From positions 124,001 through 188,000 of the forward strand of contig NZ_JAUFPN010000197.1 of NCBI RefSeq assembly GCF_030409335.1: DNA of 64,000 nt, in the 5' to 3' direction. The notes below the pieces were generated by a model, which was given only the letters and a program-made list of their open reading frames with translations, made no database searches and was not told the origin of the DNA. Position 1 is the stretch's first letter. Each line of letters starts with the position of its first letter. The DNA is from Paeniroseomonas aquatica (GTDB lineage Bacteria > Pseudomonadota > Alphaproteobacteria > Acetobacterales > Acetobacteraceae). Position numbers and translations under genes: made by a program. Shown piece by piece: positions 38,458-47,863 of the stretch.

Positions 38458-40020
38458 ATGCTGCGATCCATCCTGCTGGCGACCTGTGCCCTCTGGGCGC
38501 CGGTCGCGGGTGCCCAGACCCTGACCATCGGCAATGCCGCCGTGGTCACCACCATCGACCCGCACTACCACAACCTCGGCCCCAACAACGCGCTGGGGAT
38601 GCAGGTCTTCGACCGGCTGGTCGACCGGGACGGGGCGGCGCGCCCCTATGCCTCGCTGGCCGAGAGCTACCGCGCGCTCAGCGACACGCTCTGGGAATTC
38701 CGCCTGCGCCGGGGCGTCACCTGGCACGACGGCAAGCCCTTCACCGCGGATGATGTCGTCTTCACCTTCGGCCGCGCGCCCGACGTGCCGAACAGCCCCG
38801 GCGGCTTCGGCGGCTTCCTGCGCGCCATCGCCCGGACCGAGGTGGTGGATAGCCATACCCTGCGCATCCATACCCATCAGCCGCATCCCCTGCTGCCGCT
38901 CGACCTCGCCTCGGTCAGCATCATCGCCCGGCATGCCGCCGAGGGCGCGGCGACCGAGGAGTACAACGGCGGCCGCGCCGGCATCGGCACCGGCCCCTAC
39001 CGGCTCGGTGCTTGGCGGTCGGGCGACCGGGTCGAGCTGGTGCGCAACGAGGCCTACTGGGGCGAGAAGGAGCCCTGGGCGCGGGTCAATGTCCGCTTCC
39101 TGCTGAACGACGGCGCCCGCACCGCGGCCCTGCTGGCCGGCGACGTCGACCTGATCGAGCAGATCCCGACCAGCGACCTGGCGCGGCTGCGGCGCGACCC
39201 GAAGCTGGTGGTGACGGATATCCCGAGCGTGCGGACGGTGTTCCTCTCCCCGGACTACTCCCGCCCCGGCGCATCGCCGCTGGTCACCGACAATGCGGGC
39301 GTGCCGCTGCCGAAGAACCCCTTCCTCGACGTCCGGGTGCGCCGCGCGCTGTCCTTGGCCATCAACCGCGAGGCGCTGGTCGAGCGGGTGATGGAGGGCG
39401 CGGCCAAGGCCACCGGCCAGTGGCTGCCGCGCGGCGCCTTCGGCTACAACCCGGAGGTGCGCCCGGCGCCCTTCGATCCTGAGGCCGCCCGGACGCTGCT
39501 CGCCGAGGCCGGCTTCCCCGAGGGCTTCCGCCTGACCCTGGCGACGCCGAACGACCGCTGGCCAAACGACAGCCGGCTGTCCCAGGCCGTGGCGCAGATG
39601 TGGACCCGGATCGGCGTGCGGACCCAGGTGGATGCCATGCCCTTCGCCGCCTTCGTGCCGAAGCGCTCCCGCCAGGAGCATGCGATGCAGCTCGGCGCCT
39701 GGGGCAGCTCGAGCGGGGAGGGGTCGAACTACCTGCTGGCCATCGTCTCGACCTACGACCGGCAGAAGCTCACCGGGGCTTCCAACATGACGCGGCATTC
39801 GGACCCGCGCTTCGACGCGCTGCTGGCCCGGGGCGCGGCGACCATGGACGATGCGGCGCGGGAGGCGGTGTGGCGGGAGGCGGTGGCGCTCTATGCCGAG
39901 CAGATGCCCATGATCCAGCTGGTGCAGTACGTGAACACCTGGGCGCATCGGCGCGGCCTCCGGCACGAGCCGCGGATGGACGAGCGCACCATCGCCATGG
40001 GGATCCGCCCGACGCCCTAG
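38458..40020 (+). CDS. ABC transporter substrate-binding protein, family 5
   Basis: This 520-residue periplasmic binding protein is of peptide/nickel/opine type. A Sec signal peptide (MLRSILLATCALWAPVAGAQ) ends at about residue 20. Family blocks include FDRLVDRDGAARPYASLAES, GVTWHDGKPFTADDVVFTF and VRVRRALSLAINREALVERV. No permease or ATPase gene is adjacent, so it is an orphan binding protein. Its Shine-Dalgarno is contained in the hairpin upstream. The last base of its TAG is shared with the opposite-strand gene. Confidence 0.9.
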   Translation: MLRSILLATCALWAPVAGAQTLTIGNAAVVTTIDPHYHNLGPNNALGMQVFDRLVDRDGAARPYASLAESYRALSDTLWEFRLRRGVTWHDGKPFTADDVVFTFGRAPDVPNSPGGFGGFLRAIARTEVVDSHTLRIHTHQPHPLLPLDLASVSIIARHAAEGAATEEYNGGRAGIGTGPYRLGAWRSGDRVELVRNEAYWGEKEPWARVNVRFLLNDGARTAALLAGDVDLIEQIPTSDLARLRRDPKLVVTDIPSVRTVFLSPDYSRPGASPLVTDNAGVPLPKNPFLDVRVRRALSLAINREALVERVMEGAAKATGQWLPRGAFGYNPEVRPAPFDPEAARTLLAEAGFPEGFRLTLATPNDRWPNDSRLSQAVAQMWTRIGVRTQVDAMPFAAFVPKRSRQEHAMQLGAWGSSSGEGSNYLLAIVSTYDRQKLTGASNMTRHSDPRFDALLARGAATMDDAAREAVWREAVALYAEQMPMIQLVQYVNTWAHRRGLRHEPRMDERTIAMGIRPTP

Positions 40021-40355
40021 CCCGGCCCCGGATTGGCGGCGTCGCAGGCCGCCGCGAAGCGGTCCGAGATGAATTCGGGGCGCCTGTAGAGGCCCTTCAG
40101 CCAGCTGGCGAGCATGCAGAGCTCCTCGAGCCTCAGCACCTCGTCCAGGGTGTCCGGCGGGAAGCGGATGCCGAAGCTCTGGCCGATGATGCCGAGGACA
40201 TCCTCGACCTGTTCCGGCCCGAGGCCGATCTCGGTTTCGAGCGCGGCATGGCGGGTCAGCCGGGCTTCGTCGATGCCGTATTCGTCGCGGATGACCTTCA
40301 CGATCCAGCGGAACATGGTCATCCAGCTCTTCACCTCATCGGTCGGTCCGGACAT
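40017..40355 (-). CDS. Acyl-carrier-like protein (DUF1493-like)
   Basis: This 112-residue helical protein resembles acyl-carrier-like DUF1493 proteins. The central block HAALETEIGLGPEQVEDVLG sits where ACPs have the DSL motif, but there is no Ser for phosphopantetheine attachment. The segment before it (WIVKVIRDEYGID) is a typical ACP helix 1. It is tail-to-tail with the binding protein, sharing a CTAG palindrome as both stop codons. The function is unknown; a carrier-type structural role without a prosthetic group is possible. Confidence 0.65.
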   Translation of the reverse strand: MSGPTDEVKSWMTMFRWIVKVIRDEYGIDEARLTRHAALETEIGLGPEQVEDVLGIIGQSFGIRFPPDTLDEVLRLEELCMLASWLKGLYRRPEFISDRFAAACDAANPGPG

Positions 40356-40520
40356 GCCTCAATCGGTACTCGCTGGCGTGTGGGCGCGGCCCCGACCGCA
40401 ACCACCAACCTAGGCGCCAAGTCCTGAAGAAGGCGTTGACGATGCTCGGGCCCGGGGCCGGCTGGACCGGGCGGCGGCCGCGTCGCAGGATGCCGCGACC
40501 AGACCGGGGAGGATGGCCGT

Positions 40521-41492
40521 ATGCGGCGTCGAGATCTGCTGCTGGCCGGGGCCGCCCTGCCGCTGGCCGCCCGGGCGCAGCCGGCCTTCCCCGACCGGCC
40601 GCTGCGGCTGGTGGTGCCCTTCGCCGCCGGGACCAGCTCGGATATCCAGGGCCGGCTGATCGCCAGCCGCATGGGCGAGACGCTGGGCCAGCCGGTCGTG
40701 GTGGAGAACCGCGCCGGCGGCGGCGGCACCCTCGGGGCCGAGGCGGTGGCCAAGGCGCGGCCGGATGGCCATAGCCTGCTGCTCGGCTCGAATGGGCCGC
40801 TGACGGTGAACCCGGTCATCCAGCCCCGCATGCCCTACGACGTGGACACCGAACTGGCGCCCATCGCCCTGGTCAGCCGCAGCCCGCTGACCCTGGCGGT
40901 GAAGGCGGACAGCCCGATCCGCAGCCTGGCGGAGCTGGTGGCGGCGGCGAAGGCGAAGCCGGGGGAGATCACCATCGGCTCCTCCGGCCAGGGCAGCGCC
41001 ACCCATTTCCTGATCGAGCAATTCATGGCCGCGGCCGGGATCCGGCTGACCCATGTCCCCTACCGCGGCAGCAGCCAGTCCATCCCGGACCTCATTGCCG
41101 GCAACGTGCAGGTGGTGATGGGGGAAGTCTCGACCACCACGCCGGTCTGGCGCGGCGGGCTGGTGCGCATCCTGGCGACCACCGGCCTGACCCGCTCGCC
41201 GCTGGTGCCGGATGTCGCCACCCTCATCGAGCAGGGCTTTCCCGGGCTCGACGGCGGTAGCTGGGCGGCGCTGATGACGACGGGCGGCACGCCGGAGGCG
41301 GCGATCCGGACCCTGGCGGCCGCGGCGAATGCGGCGCTGGCCGATCCCTCCTACCAGGCGCGCCAGGCCGAGGTCGGGGCGCAGCTCTCCGAGGCGGCGG
41401 TGCGGTCCCCGGCCGGGCTCGCCGCCTGGCTGCGCGAGGAGCGGGCACGGACCCGGGCGACGGCGGCGCAGGCCGGCATCCGGGGCGAGTAG
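40521..41492 (+). CDS. Tripartite tricarboxylate transporter receptor (Bug family)
   Basis: This 323-residue periplasmic binding protein of the Bug/TctC family captures carboxylates or similar solutes. A twin-arginine-like start (MRRRDLLLAGAALPLAARAQ) precedes family blocks such as PLRLVVPFAAGTSSD, VVVENRAGGGGTLGAE and LTHVPYRGSSQSIPDLIAGN. Most Bug proteins are orphans, as here, because no TctA/TctB genes are adjacent. The following MFS gene begins 60 bases downstream and may be co-transcribed. Confidence 0.92.
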   Translation: MRRRDLLLAGAALPLAARAQPAFPDRPLRLVVPFAAGTSSDIQGRLIASRMGETLGQPVVVENRAGGGGTLGAEAVAKARPDGHSLLLGSNGPLTVNPVIQPRMPYDVDTELAPIALVSRSPLTLAVKADSPIRSLAELVAAAKAKPGEITIGSSGQGSATHFLIEQFMAAAGIRLTHVPYRGSSQSIPDLIAGNVQVVMGEVSTTTPVWRGGLVRILATTGLTRSPLVPDVATLIEQGFPGLDGGSWAALMTTGGTPEAAIRTLAAAANAALADPSYQARQAEVGAQLSEAAVRSPAGLAAWLREERARTRATAAQAGIRGE

Positions 41493-41552
41493 CCGGCGGC
41501 GAACATTCCCCGGCCTCGTGCGTTGCCGCGCGACCACCGGAGGGAACCAGGA

Positions 41553-42869
41553 ATGTCTGCCACCACGGCTTCGGCCATCGAGAAGGAAACCATGGCGCGC
41601 GTGTCGCGCCGCCTGATCCCTTTTCTCATTCTCTGCTACTTCATCGCCTATCTCGACCGGGTGAACGTCGGCTTCGCCGCCCTCGAGATGAACCGCGACC
41701 TGGGCCTGTCGCCCACCGTCTATGCCTGGGGCGCTGGCGTCTTCTTCCTGGCCTACTTCCTGTTCGAGGTGCCGAGCAACGTCATCCTGGAGAAGGTCGG
41801 CGCCCGGCGCTGGATCGCCCGGATCATGTTCACCTGGGGCCTGCTCTCGGGCTGCATGGCCTTCGTGGTCGGCCCCTGGAGCCTCTATTCGGTGCGGGCG
41901 CTGCTGGGCATCGCCGAGGCCGGCTTCTTCCCCGGCATCATCCTCTATCTCACCTACTGGTTCCCGGCCGCCTACCGGGCGCGGATCGTCGGATCCTTCA
42001 TGGTGGCGATCCCGGTCTCGACCGTCATCGGCGCCCCGGTCTCCGGGATGCTGCTGGGGCTCGACGGCCTGGCCGGGCTGGCCGGCTGGCAGTGGCTGTT
42101 CATTATCGAGGCGCTGCCGGCCCTGCTGCTGTCTGTCGTGGTGCTGACCTTCCTGACCGACCGCCCGAGCGAGGCCGAATGGCTGCGGCCTGACCAGCGC
42201 CAGTGGCTGGCCAGGACTCTGGAGGAGGAGCGGCGCACCAAGGAATCCGTGGTGCATTTCACCCTCGGCCAGGCGCTGCGCAATCCGCGGGTGATCGGCC
42301 TGGGCTTCGTCTACTTCGGGATCGTCGCCTCGAACTATGGCCTGTCCTTCTGGCTGCCGCAGATCGTCAAGGGCTTCGGCCTCTCGAACGTGGCGACCGG
42401 CTTCGTCACCGCGCTGCCCTACCTGTTCGGCGCCGTGGCGATGGTCCTCTGGGGCCGGCACTCGGACCGTAAGGGGGAACGGGTCTGGCATACCGCCGGT
42501 GCGGCCTTCGTCGCCGCCATCGGACTCGGGGCCGGGGCGCTGGGCGTCAGCCCGGTGGTGACCATGGCGCTGCTCTGCTTCGCCGCGCTCGGCATCTTCG
42601 GCGCGCTGCCGCCCTTCTGGACCCTGCCGACCGCGCTGCTGTCGGGCACCGCCGCCGCGGGGGGCATCGCGCTGATCAACTCGATCGGCAACCTCTCGGG
42701 CTTCGTCGGCCCCTATGCCGTCGGCTGGGTGCGGGAGGCGACCGGCAGCTTTCCGCTGGCGCTGCTGGTGCTGGCCGCGCTGCCCATGGCGGCCGGGTTC
42801 CTGGTGCTGGCGATGGGGCACGACCCGGCACTGGAGCAGCCGCGGCGGAAGCCGGTGCCGGCGGAATAG
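41553..42869 (+). CDS. MFS transporter, anion:cation symporter type
   Basis: This 438-residue carrier of the ACS group (sugar-acid, phthalate or tartrate type) has the pattern PFLILCYFIAYLDRVNVGFA in helix 1, FEVPSNVILEKVGARRWIAR for the loop motif, and 12 helices. AGGGAACCAGGA lies before the ATG at 41553; the TTG at 41523 is not needed. Its placement after a Bug receptor and before a CaiB-type gene suggests uptake of an organic acid. Confidence 0.9.
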   Translation: MSATTASAIEKETMARVSRRLIPFLILCYFIAYLDRVNVGFAALEMNRDLGLSPTVYAWGAGVFFLAYFLFEVPSNVILEKVGARRWIARIMFTWGLLSGCMAFVVGPWSLYSVRALLGIAEAGFFPGIILYLTYWFPAAYRARIVGSFMVAIPVSTVIGAPVSGMLLGLDGLAGLAGWQWLFIIEALPALLLSVVVLTFLTDRPSEAEWLRPDQRQWLARTLEEERRTKESVVHFTLGQALRNPRVIGLGFVYFGIVASNYGLSFWLPQIVKGFGLSNVATGFVTALPYLFGAVAMVLWGRHSDRKGERVWHTAGAAFVAAIGLGAGALGVSPVVTMALLCFAALGIFGALPPFWTLPTALLSGTAAAGGIALINSIGNLSGFVGPYAVGWVREATGSFPLALLVLAALPMAAGFLVLAMGHDPALEQPRRKPVPAE

Positions 42870-42920
42870 GCAGCCGGCCGGGCCTGGCCCGGCCCGGCGG
42901 CGCCGGGCCGGGGAGGCGCC

Positions 42921-44108
42921 TCAGACGACCCTCTGCGCCTGCAGCGCCGCGATCTCGCCCGGGCCGTAGCCGAGCTCCTGCAGCACGCCCTGGGTGTCGG
43001 CGCCCATCACCGGCGGCGGGCTGTCCACCCGCGGGCCGCCATGCGCCAGCTTGAAGGCGGCGACCGGCACGCCGAAGGGGCCGGGCAGGCCGGGTGCGCC
43101 ATCCGGGAACATGTGCACCACGCCGCGGCTGGCGAGGTGGGGGTCGGCCAGCGTCTCCTCCATCCGGCGGACCCGGGCGGCGGGGACGTGCTTCGACTGC
43201 AGGTAGGTCTCCCATTCATCCGCGGTGCGGGTCAGCATGATGTCGGCCAGCACCGCTTCCTCCCGGTCGCGGTCGGCGGTGCGGGCGGGGTTGTCGGCCT
43301 TGGTCAGCTCCGGGCGGCCAAGCGCCTCCCATAGCCGCTTCTGCTGGCGCAGGTTGCTGGCGCCCAGCATCACCATGCCGTCCCTGGTCTGGTAGGCGCT
43401 GTTGGTGGCATGGACATGCTTGTTGCCGGAGGGCTTGGCGCCCTTGCCGGTGCGGAGGAAGGCGGCGACGTGGCTCGCCTGCATCATCAGCGCCACGTCG
43501 AGCATGGCGAGGTCGATGCGTTGCCCGCGGCCGGTCCTCTCCCGCTGGAACAGCGCGGCCGACAGCGCGAAGGCCCCCATGGTGCCGGTCGCATAGTCGA
43601 TCGCCGGGGCGCCGAATTTGATCGGGTGCACCTCCGGCGTGCCGGTCGCCGCCATGATGCCCGAGGTCGCCTGGATAACGTGGTCATAGGCGGTCTGGCT
43701 GCCGCGCGGGCCGCCATGGCCGAAGGCCGAGATCGAGCAGTAGATCAGCTTCGGGTTGAGCGCCGAGAGAACGTCATAGCCCAGGCCGAGGGTGTCGAAG
43801 GCGCCGGGGCGGAAATTCTCGACCAGGATGTCGGCGGTCGACACCAGCCTGCGGAGTACCTCCCGCCCGGCCTCGGTCTTGAGGTCGAGGGTGACGGAGC
43901 GCTTGTTGGCGCCCTGGGTGACGAAGTAGCTGCCCATGTTGGCCAGGTTGCCGGCGAGGTCGGGGCCGCTGTCGCGGCTCTGGTCCGGGTCGTCGGGATG
44001 CTCGACCTTGATCACGTCGGCGCCGAGCAGGGCCAGCTGGTAGGCGGCGAAGGGGCCGGCCAGCACATGGGTGATATCGATGATGCGGATGCCCTCGAAT
44101 GGCCGCAT
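42921..44108 (-). CDS. CaiB/BaiF family CoA transferase
   Basis: This 395-residue class III CoA transferase moves CoA between acyl groups. Landmarks are MRPFEGIRIIDITHVLAGPF, LGADVIKVEHP, VTLDLKTEAGREVLRRLV, and the catalytic Asp in FGAPAIDYATGTMGA. The ATG at 44108 matches the family N-terminus; the open frame upstream is unrelated. It is divergent from an EntS-like MFS gene (92-base gap), and convergent with the ACS-type MFS gene. Confidence 0.93.
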   Translation of the reverse strand: MRPFEGIRIIDITHVLAGPFAAYQLALLGADVIKVEHPDDPDQSRDSGPDLAGNLANMGSYFVTQGANKRSVTLDLKTEAGREVLRRLVSTADILVENFRPGAFDTLGLGYDVLSALNPKLIYCSISAFGHGGPRGSQTAYDHVIQATSGIMAATGTPEVHPIKFGAPAIDYATGTMGAFALSAALFQRERTGRGQRIDLAMLDVALMMQASHVAAFLRTGKGAKPSGNKHVHATNSAYQTRDGMVMLGASNLRQQKRLWEALGRPELTKADNPARTADRDREEAVLADIMLTRTADEWETYLQSKHVPAARVRRMEETLADPHLASRGVVHMFPDGAPGLPGPFGVPVAAFKLAHGGPRVDSPPPVMGADTQGVLQELGYGPGEIAALQAQRVV

Positions 44109-44200
44109 GGCTCGTTTCTCCCTCTTCTTGGTCGGGCGACTATGGCCGCGGCCGCGGTTTGGCGCCATCCTGCGGGCAAGACCTGGGGGAAACGACCGGA

Positions 44201-45427
44201 GTGACCGCATCCGCGGCGGCATCGCCGCGCCTGATCGACGTGCCCGACTTCCGCCGCCTCTGGTGCGTCGGCCTGGTCGTTTTCCTGGTGCGCTGGCTGG
44301 AATTGCTGGCGGTCAGCCTCTTCGTCTACCAGGCGACGGGATCGGCCTTCCTCGTCACAATGATGGGCATGCTGCGCATCCTGCCGATGGGGCTCTTCGG
44401 CGCCCTGCTGGGGGCCGTGGCGGACCGGGTGGAGGCACGGACGGCGCTGCTCGGCATCGTTCTCGCCAGCCTGCTGACCTCGCTCGTGCTGGCCGGCCTC
44501 GCCTGGGGCGGGATGCTGGCGGTTTGGCACCTGGCGGTGGCCAGCTTCATCAACGGGCTCGGCTGGGCGGCCGACAACCCGGTGCGACGTATGATGATCG
44601 GCCAGGTGGTCGGCCCGGCGCGGATGGGCGCGGCCATGTCCGCCGACGTCGGCAGCAACAACGCCAGCCGGATGCTGGGGCCGACGCTGTCGGGGCTGAT
44701 CTTCGCCACGGTCGGGATCGAGGGCGCCTTCGTCGTCTCGGTGCTGCTCTATGGCCTCGGCATGGTCGCCGCCTGGCGGCTGCGCTACCGCAGCGGCGTG
44801 CAGCCGGCGGGCGGCGAGGGCGTCCTCGCCCGCATCGCCGAAGGGGTCGCGGTGGTGCGGCGGGACCCGCGGCTGGTCGGGACGCTCGCCGTCACCGTCA
44901 TCTTCAACATCTTCGGCTGGCCCTTCACCAGCCTGATCCCGGTGGTCGGCCAGGACCACCTGCTGCTGGCGCCGCAGGGGATCGGCCTGCTGGCCAGCAT
45001 GGATGGCGTCGGCGCCTTCGCCGGGGCGCTGGCCATGGCGGCCTGGGCGAAGCCCACCAATTACGCCCGCTGCTACCTCGGCGGGGTGAGCATCTATTTC
45101 GCCACCCAGGTCGCCTTCGCCCTGGCGCCGCATCCGCTGCTGGCGGGGGGAGCGCTGTTCTTCACCGGCTTTGGCCAGGCCGGGTTCAGCATCATGCAAG
45201 CGACGCTGGTCTACCTGTTGGCGCCGGCGGAGGTGCGGAGCCGGGTGCTCGGGCTGCTCTCGGTCTGCATCGGGCTGGGGCCGATCGGCTTCGTCCATAT
45301 CGGGCTGCTGGCCGATGCGCTCGGGGCGCAATGGGCCTGCGTCATCAGCGGGGCGGAGGGGTTGCTGGCCATGCTGCTCACGCGCAGGCTGTGGCGACCT
45401 ATCCAGGGAGCAACGGCCAATGAATGA
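44201..45427 (+). CDS. MFS transporter, EntS/MFS_3-like
   Basis: This 408-residue carrier of the MFS_3 group, related to enterobactin exporters, has about 12 hydrophobic helices; the first follows RLIDVPDFRRLWCVGL. The loop signature appears as GALLGAVADRVEARTALL. The frame opens upstream into the CoA-transferase region, but the GTG at 44201 gives the normal N-terminus. Its last eight bases overlap the start of the enolase-superfamily gene, so both are translated together. The substrate is unknown. Confidence 0.87.
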   Translation: MTASAAASPRLIDVPDFRRLWCVGLVVFLVRWLELLAVSLFVYQATGSAFLVTMMGMLRILPMGLFGALLGAVADRVEARTALLGIVLASLLTSLVLAGLAWGGMLAVWHLAVASFINGLGWAADNPVRRMMIGQVVGPARMGAAMSADVGSNNASRMLGPTLSGLIFATVGIEGAFVVSVLLYGLGMVAAWRLRYRSGVQPAGGEGVLARIAEGVAVVRRDPRLVGTLAVTVIFNIFGWPFTSLIPVVGQDHLLLAPQGIGLLASMDGVGAFAGALAMAAWAKPTNYARCYLGGVSIYFATQVAFALAPHPLLAGGALFFTGFGQAGFSIMQATLVYLLAPAEVRSRVLGLLSVCIGLGPIGFVHIGLLADALGAQWACVISGAEGLLAMLLTRRLWRPIQGATANE

Positions 45428-46517
45428 CCTGACGATCAAGGACGTCCGCACGACCCTGCTGCAACTCCCGTGGCAGGACGACCCCTGGCTGTTCGGCCAT
45501 GCGCTGGGCGCCACGCGGGACCTGGTGGTGGTCGAGGTGGTCACCGCCTCCGGCATCACCGGCATGGGCTACCTGCACCTGCTGAGCCTGCCCCTGCAGC
45601 GCACCATCGGCGCCTGCATCGCCGAGGCGATGGCGCCGCGCATCATCGGCCGGCAGGCGACCGACGTGGAGGCGATCTGGCGCGACCTCTGGCGCACCAC
45701 GCTGACGGGCGGCCGCGGCGGCGTGGCGATGATGGCGCAGTCGGCGATCGACATCGCGCTCTGGGATGCGGTCGGCAAATCCGCCGGGCTGCCGCTGCAC
45801 CGGCTCTGGGGCCATTACCGCAGCGAGATCCCGATCTACGGCAGCGGCTGCTTCCGCGGCGCGCTGGGCGACGGGATGATCGCCAAGGCGAAATACTACG
45901 TCGAGCAGGGCTACCGGGCGATCAAGATGCAGGTCGCCCATGTCGGCGACGTCCGCACCGACATCGACAACGTCCGCCGCATGCGCGATGCGGTCGGCCC
46001 CGACGTCGAGATCATGATCGACGTGAACATGGGCTGGAGCGCCGATACCGCCATCCTCGCCGGCCGCGCCTTCGAGGCGTTCGACGTCTACTGGCTCGAG
46101 GAGCCGGTGCTGGCCGACGACTTCGCCGGCTATGCCCGCTGCGCCGAGGCGCTGGACCTGCGCGTGGTCGGCGGCGAGACGCATTTCGGCCGCGCCGACC
46201 TCAAGCCCTTCTTCGAGAACCCCCGCCTGCCCATCCTGCAGCCGGACCCGATGCGCGGCGGGCTGACCGAGCTGCGGAAGATCGCCACGGTCGCCGAGAC
46301 CTGGGGCATGACCATGGCGCCGCACCTCTTCCCGGAGCTGAACGTGCACATCCTGGCCAGCATCCCGAACGGGATCTGGGCGGAGCAGATGGGGCTGCTG
46401 GACGACCTCTGGGTGAGGCACCCGAAGATCAGCAACGGCATGATCACCGCGCCGGAGACGCCGGGGCATGGGCTGGCGTTCAAGCCGGAGGTGATGAAGG
46501 ACTTCGTGCTGAAGTGA
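45420..46517 (+). CDS. Mandelate racemase/muconate lactonizing enzyme family protein
   Basis: This 365-residue enolase-superfamily enzyme has a capping domain (residues 1-130) and a barrel. Metal ligands appear in IMIDVNMGW (Asp), WLEEP (Glu) and VVGGETHFG (Glu). A His in MAPHLFPELNVH is the likely base. At the usual KxK base position it reads IKMQVAH, so the second Lys is Gln. The reaction is probably dehydration or epimerization of a sugar acid. It is co-translated with the MFS exporter; the ATG overlaps its end. Confidence 0.88.
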   Translation: MNDLTIKDVRTTLLQLPWQDDPWLFGHALGATRDLVVVEVVTASGITGMGYLHLLSLPLQRTIGACIAEAMAPRIIGRQATDVEAIWRDLWRTTLTGGRGGVAMMAQSAIDIALWDAVGKSAGLPLHRLWGHYRSEIPIYGSGCFRGALGDGMIAKAKYYVEQGYRAIKMQVAHVGDVRTDIDNVRRMRDAVGPDVEIMIDVNMGWSADTAILAGRAFEAFDVYWLEEPVLADDFAGYARCAEALDLRVVGGETHFGRADLKPFFENPRLPILQPDPMRGGLTELRKIATVAETWGMTMAPHLFPELNVHILASIPNGIWAEQMGLLDDLWVRHPKISNGMITAPETPGHGLAFKPEVMKDFVLK

Positions 46518-46562
46518 GCGGACAGGTCGGGGCGGGAATACCGGTCCCGCCCCGACCCTAAC

Positions 46563-47756
46563 TTACTCCGCCAGCGACGCGATCGCCGCCGCCACGCCGC
46601 CCGGGGCATGCGGCACGCCGGCGACCTTCATCGCCAGCTCCACCGTCGCCAGGGTGCCGAGGATCATCGGCTCGTTCAGGTCGCCGAGGTGGCCGATGCG
46701 GAAGACCTTGCCGCCGAGCGGCCCCAGCCCGCCGCCGAGCGAGACGTTGTACTTCTGCAGGGCGATGGCGCGCAGGGCATCGGCGTTGACGCCCTCGGGC
46801 ATCATGATGGCGGTGACGCTGTCGGAGTAGCGGCTTGGGTTGAGGCAGAAGAGCTGCGGGCCGTTGTTGCCGGACCAGTGCTGCACCGCGGCGCGCACCG
46901 CGCGGGCCAGGCGGGAATGGCGAAGGAAGACGTTCTCCAGCCCCTCCTCCTGCTCGATCAGCCGGAGCGCTTCCTGCAGCATGTAGAAGAAGCTGATCGG
47001 CACGGTGCCGACGAAGCTCTTGTGCGGCCGGGCCAGCATGTTGGTCCAGTTGAAGTAGTGCTTCGGCAGCTTCGAGGTCTTGTGGACCTCCATCGCCTTG
47101 TTCGAGACGCCGTTGAAGCTCATGCCGGTGTGCAGCATGAGGCCCTTCTGGCTGCCGCCGACCGCGGCATCGACGCCCCATTCATCCATGCGGAAGTCGA
47201 GCGAACCGAGCGAGGAGATGGTGTCGGCCATCAGCAGCGCCGGGTGGCCGGCGGCGTCGATCGCGGCGCGGACCTCGGGTACCGGGATCATCATGCCGGT
47301 CGCGGTCTCGTTGTGGACGACGCAGACCGCCTTGATGGCATGGCCGGTGTCGGCGGCGAGCGCCGCCTTCACCGCGGCGATGTCGACGCCGCGGCGCCAG
47401 TCGGCCTCGACGGTGCGGACCTCCATCCCGAGGTCCTCGGCCATCTTGGCCCAGGAAATCGAGAAGTAGCCGCTCTCGATGATCAGGATGGTGTCGCCGG
47501 CCGAGAGCAGGTTGACTAGGCAGGCTTCCCAGGCGGCGTGGCCGGAGCCGGTGTAGAGGAAGATGTTCTGCTCGGTCTTGAGGATGCGCTTCAGCCCGGC
47601 GATGCAGCCGTCGTAGACCTCGATGAAGTTCGGGTCGTTGAAGTCCATGGTCTGGTGCGCGCCGGCGAGCAGCACGGAATCCGGGATGTTGGTCGGACCG
47701 GGATTGGCGAAGAACTGGCGGCCTCGGGGCTTCCGGGCAGGCTGCGTCGCGCTCAT
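46563..47756 (-). CDS. Class V aminotransferase (serine/alanine-glyoxylate type)
   Basis: This 397-residue PLP enzyme has FANPGPTNIPDSVLLAG at the N-terminus, YTGSGHAAWEACLVNLL for the phosphate loop, the Asp of LMADTISSLGSLDFRM and the Schiff-base Lys in GGSQKGLMLHTGMSFNGVS. That pattern matches serine-glyoxylate and alanine-glyoxylate transaminases. The ATG at 47756 is nine bases after AAGGGAA; the ATG at 47765 is too close to it. It is the last of a leftward group with the carboxymuconolactone-decarboxylase-like and MBL genes. Confidence 0.9.
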   Translation of the reverse strand: MSATQPARKPRGRQFFANPGPTNIPDSVLLAGAHQTMDFNDPNFIEVYDGCIAGLKRILKTEQNIFLYTGSGHAAWEACLVNLLSAGDTILIIESGYFSISWAKMAEDLGMEVRTVEADWRRGVDIAAVKAALAADTGHAIKAVCVVHNETATGMMIPVPEVRAAIDAAGHPALLMADTISSLGSLDFRMDEWGVDAAVGGSQKGLMLHTGMSFNGVSNKAMEVHKTSKLPKHYFNWTNMLARPHKSFVGTVPISFFYMLQEALRLIEQEEGLENVFLRHSRLARAVRAAVQHWSGNNGPQLFCLNPSRYSDSVTAIMMPEGVNADALRAIALQKYNVSLGGGLGPLGGKVFRIGHLGDLNEPMILGTLATVELAMKVAGVPHAPGGVAAAIASLAE

Positions 47757-47863
47757 GGCGTCCATTTCCCTTGGGGTACGGCTTCGGTGCTTGGTCATCC
47801 CATGGCTTGCGGCGGTTGCCCAGGGAAGAATTGCCCGGGGGGAGGCGCCCCCGCAGCCCGGCC

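Noticed and set aside
42891-42909. GC-rich inverted repeat between convergent MFS and CoA-transferase genes
   Set aside because: The 9-bp arms have only one base between them, and there is no T tract; in such GC-rich sequence it may be chance.
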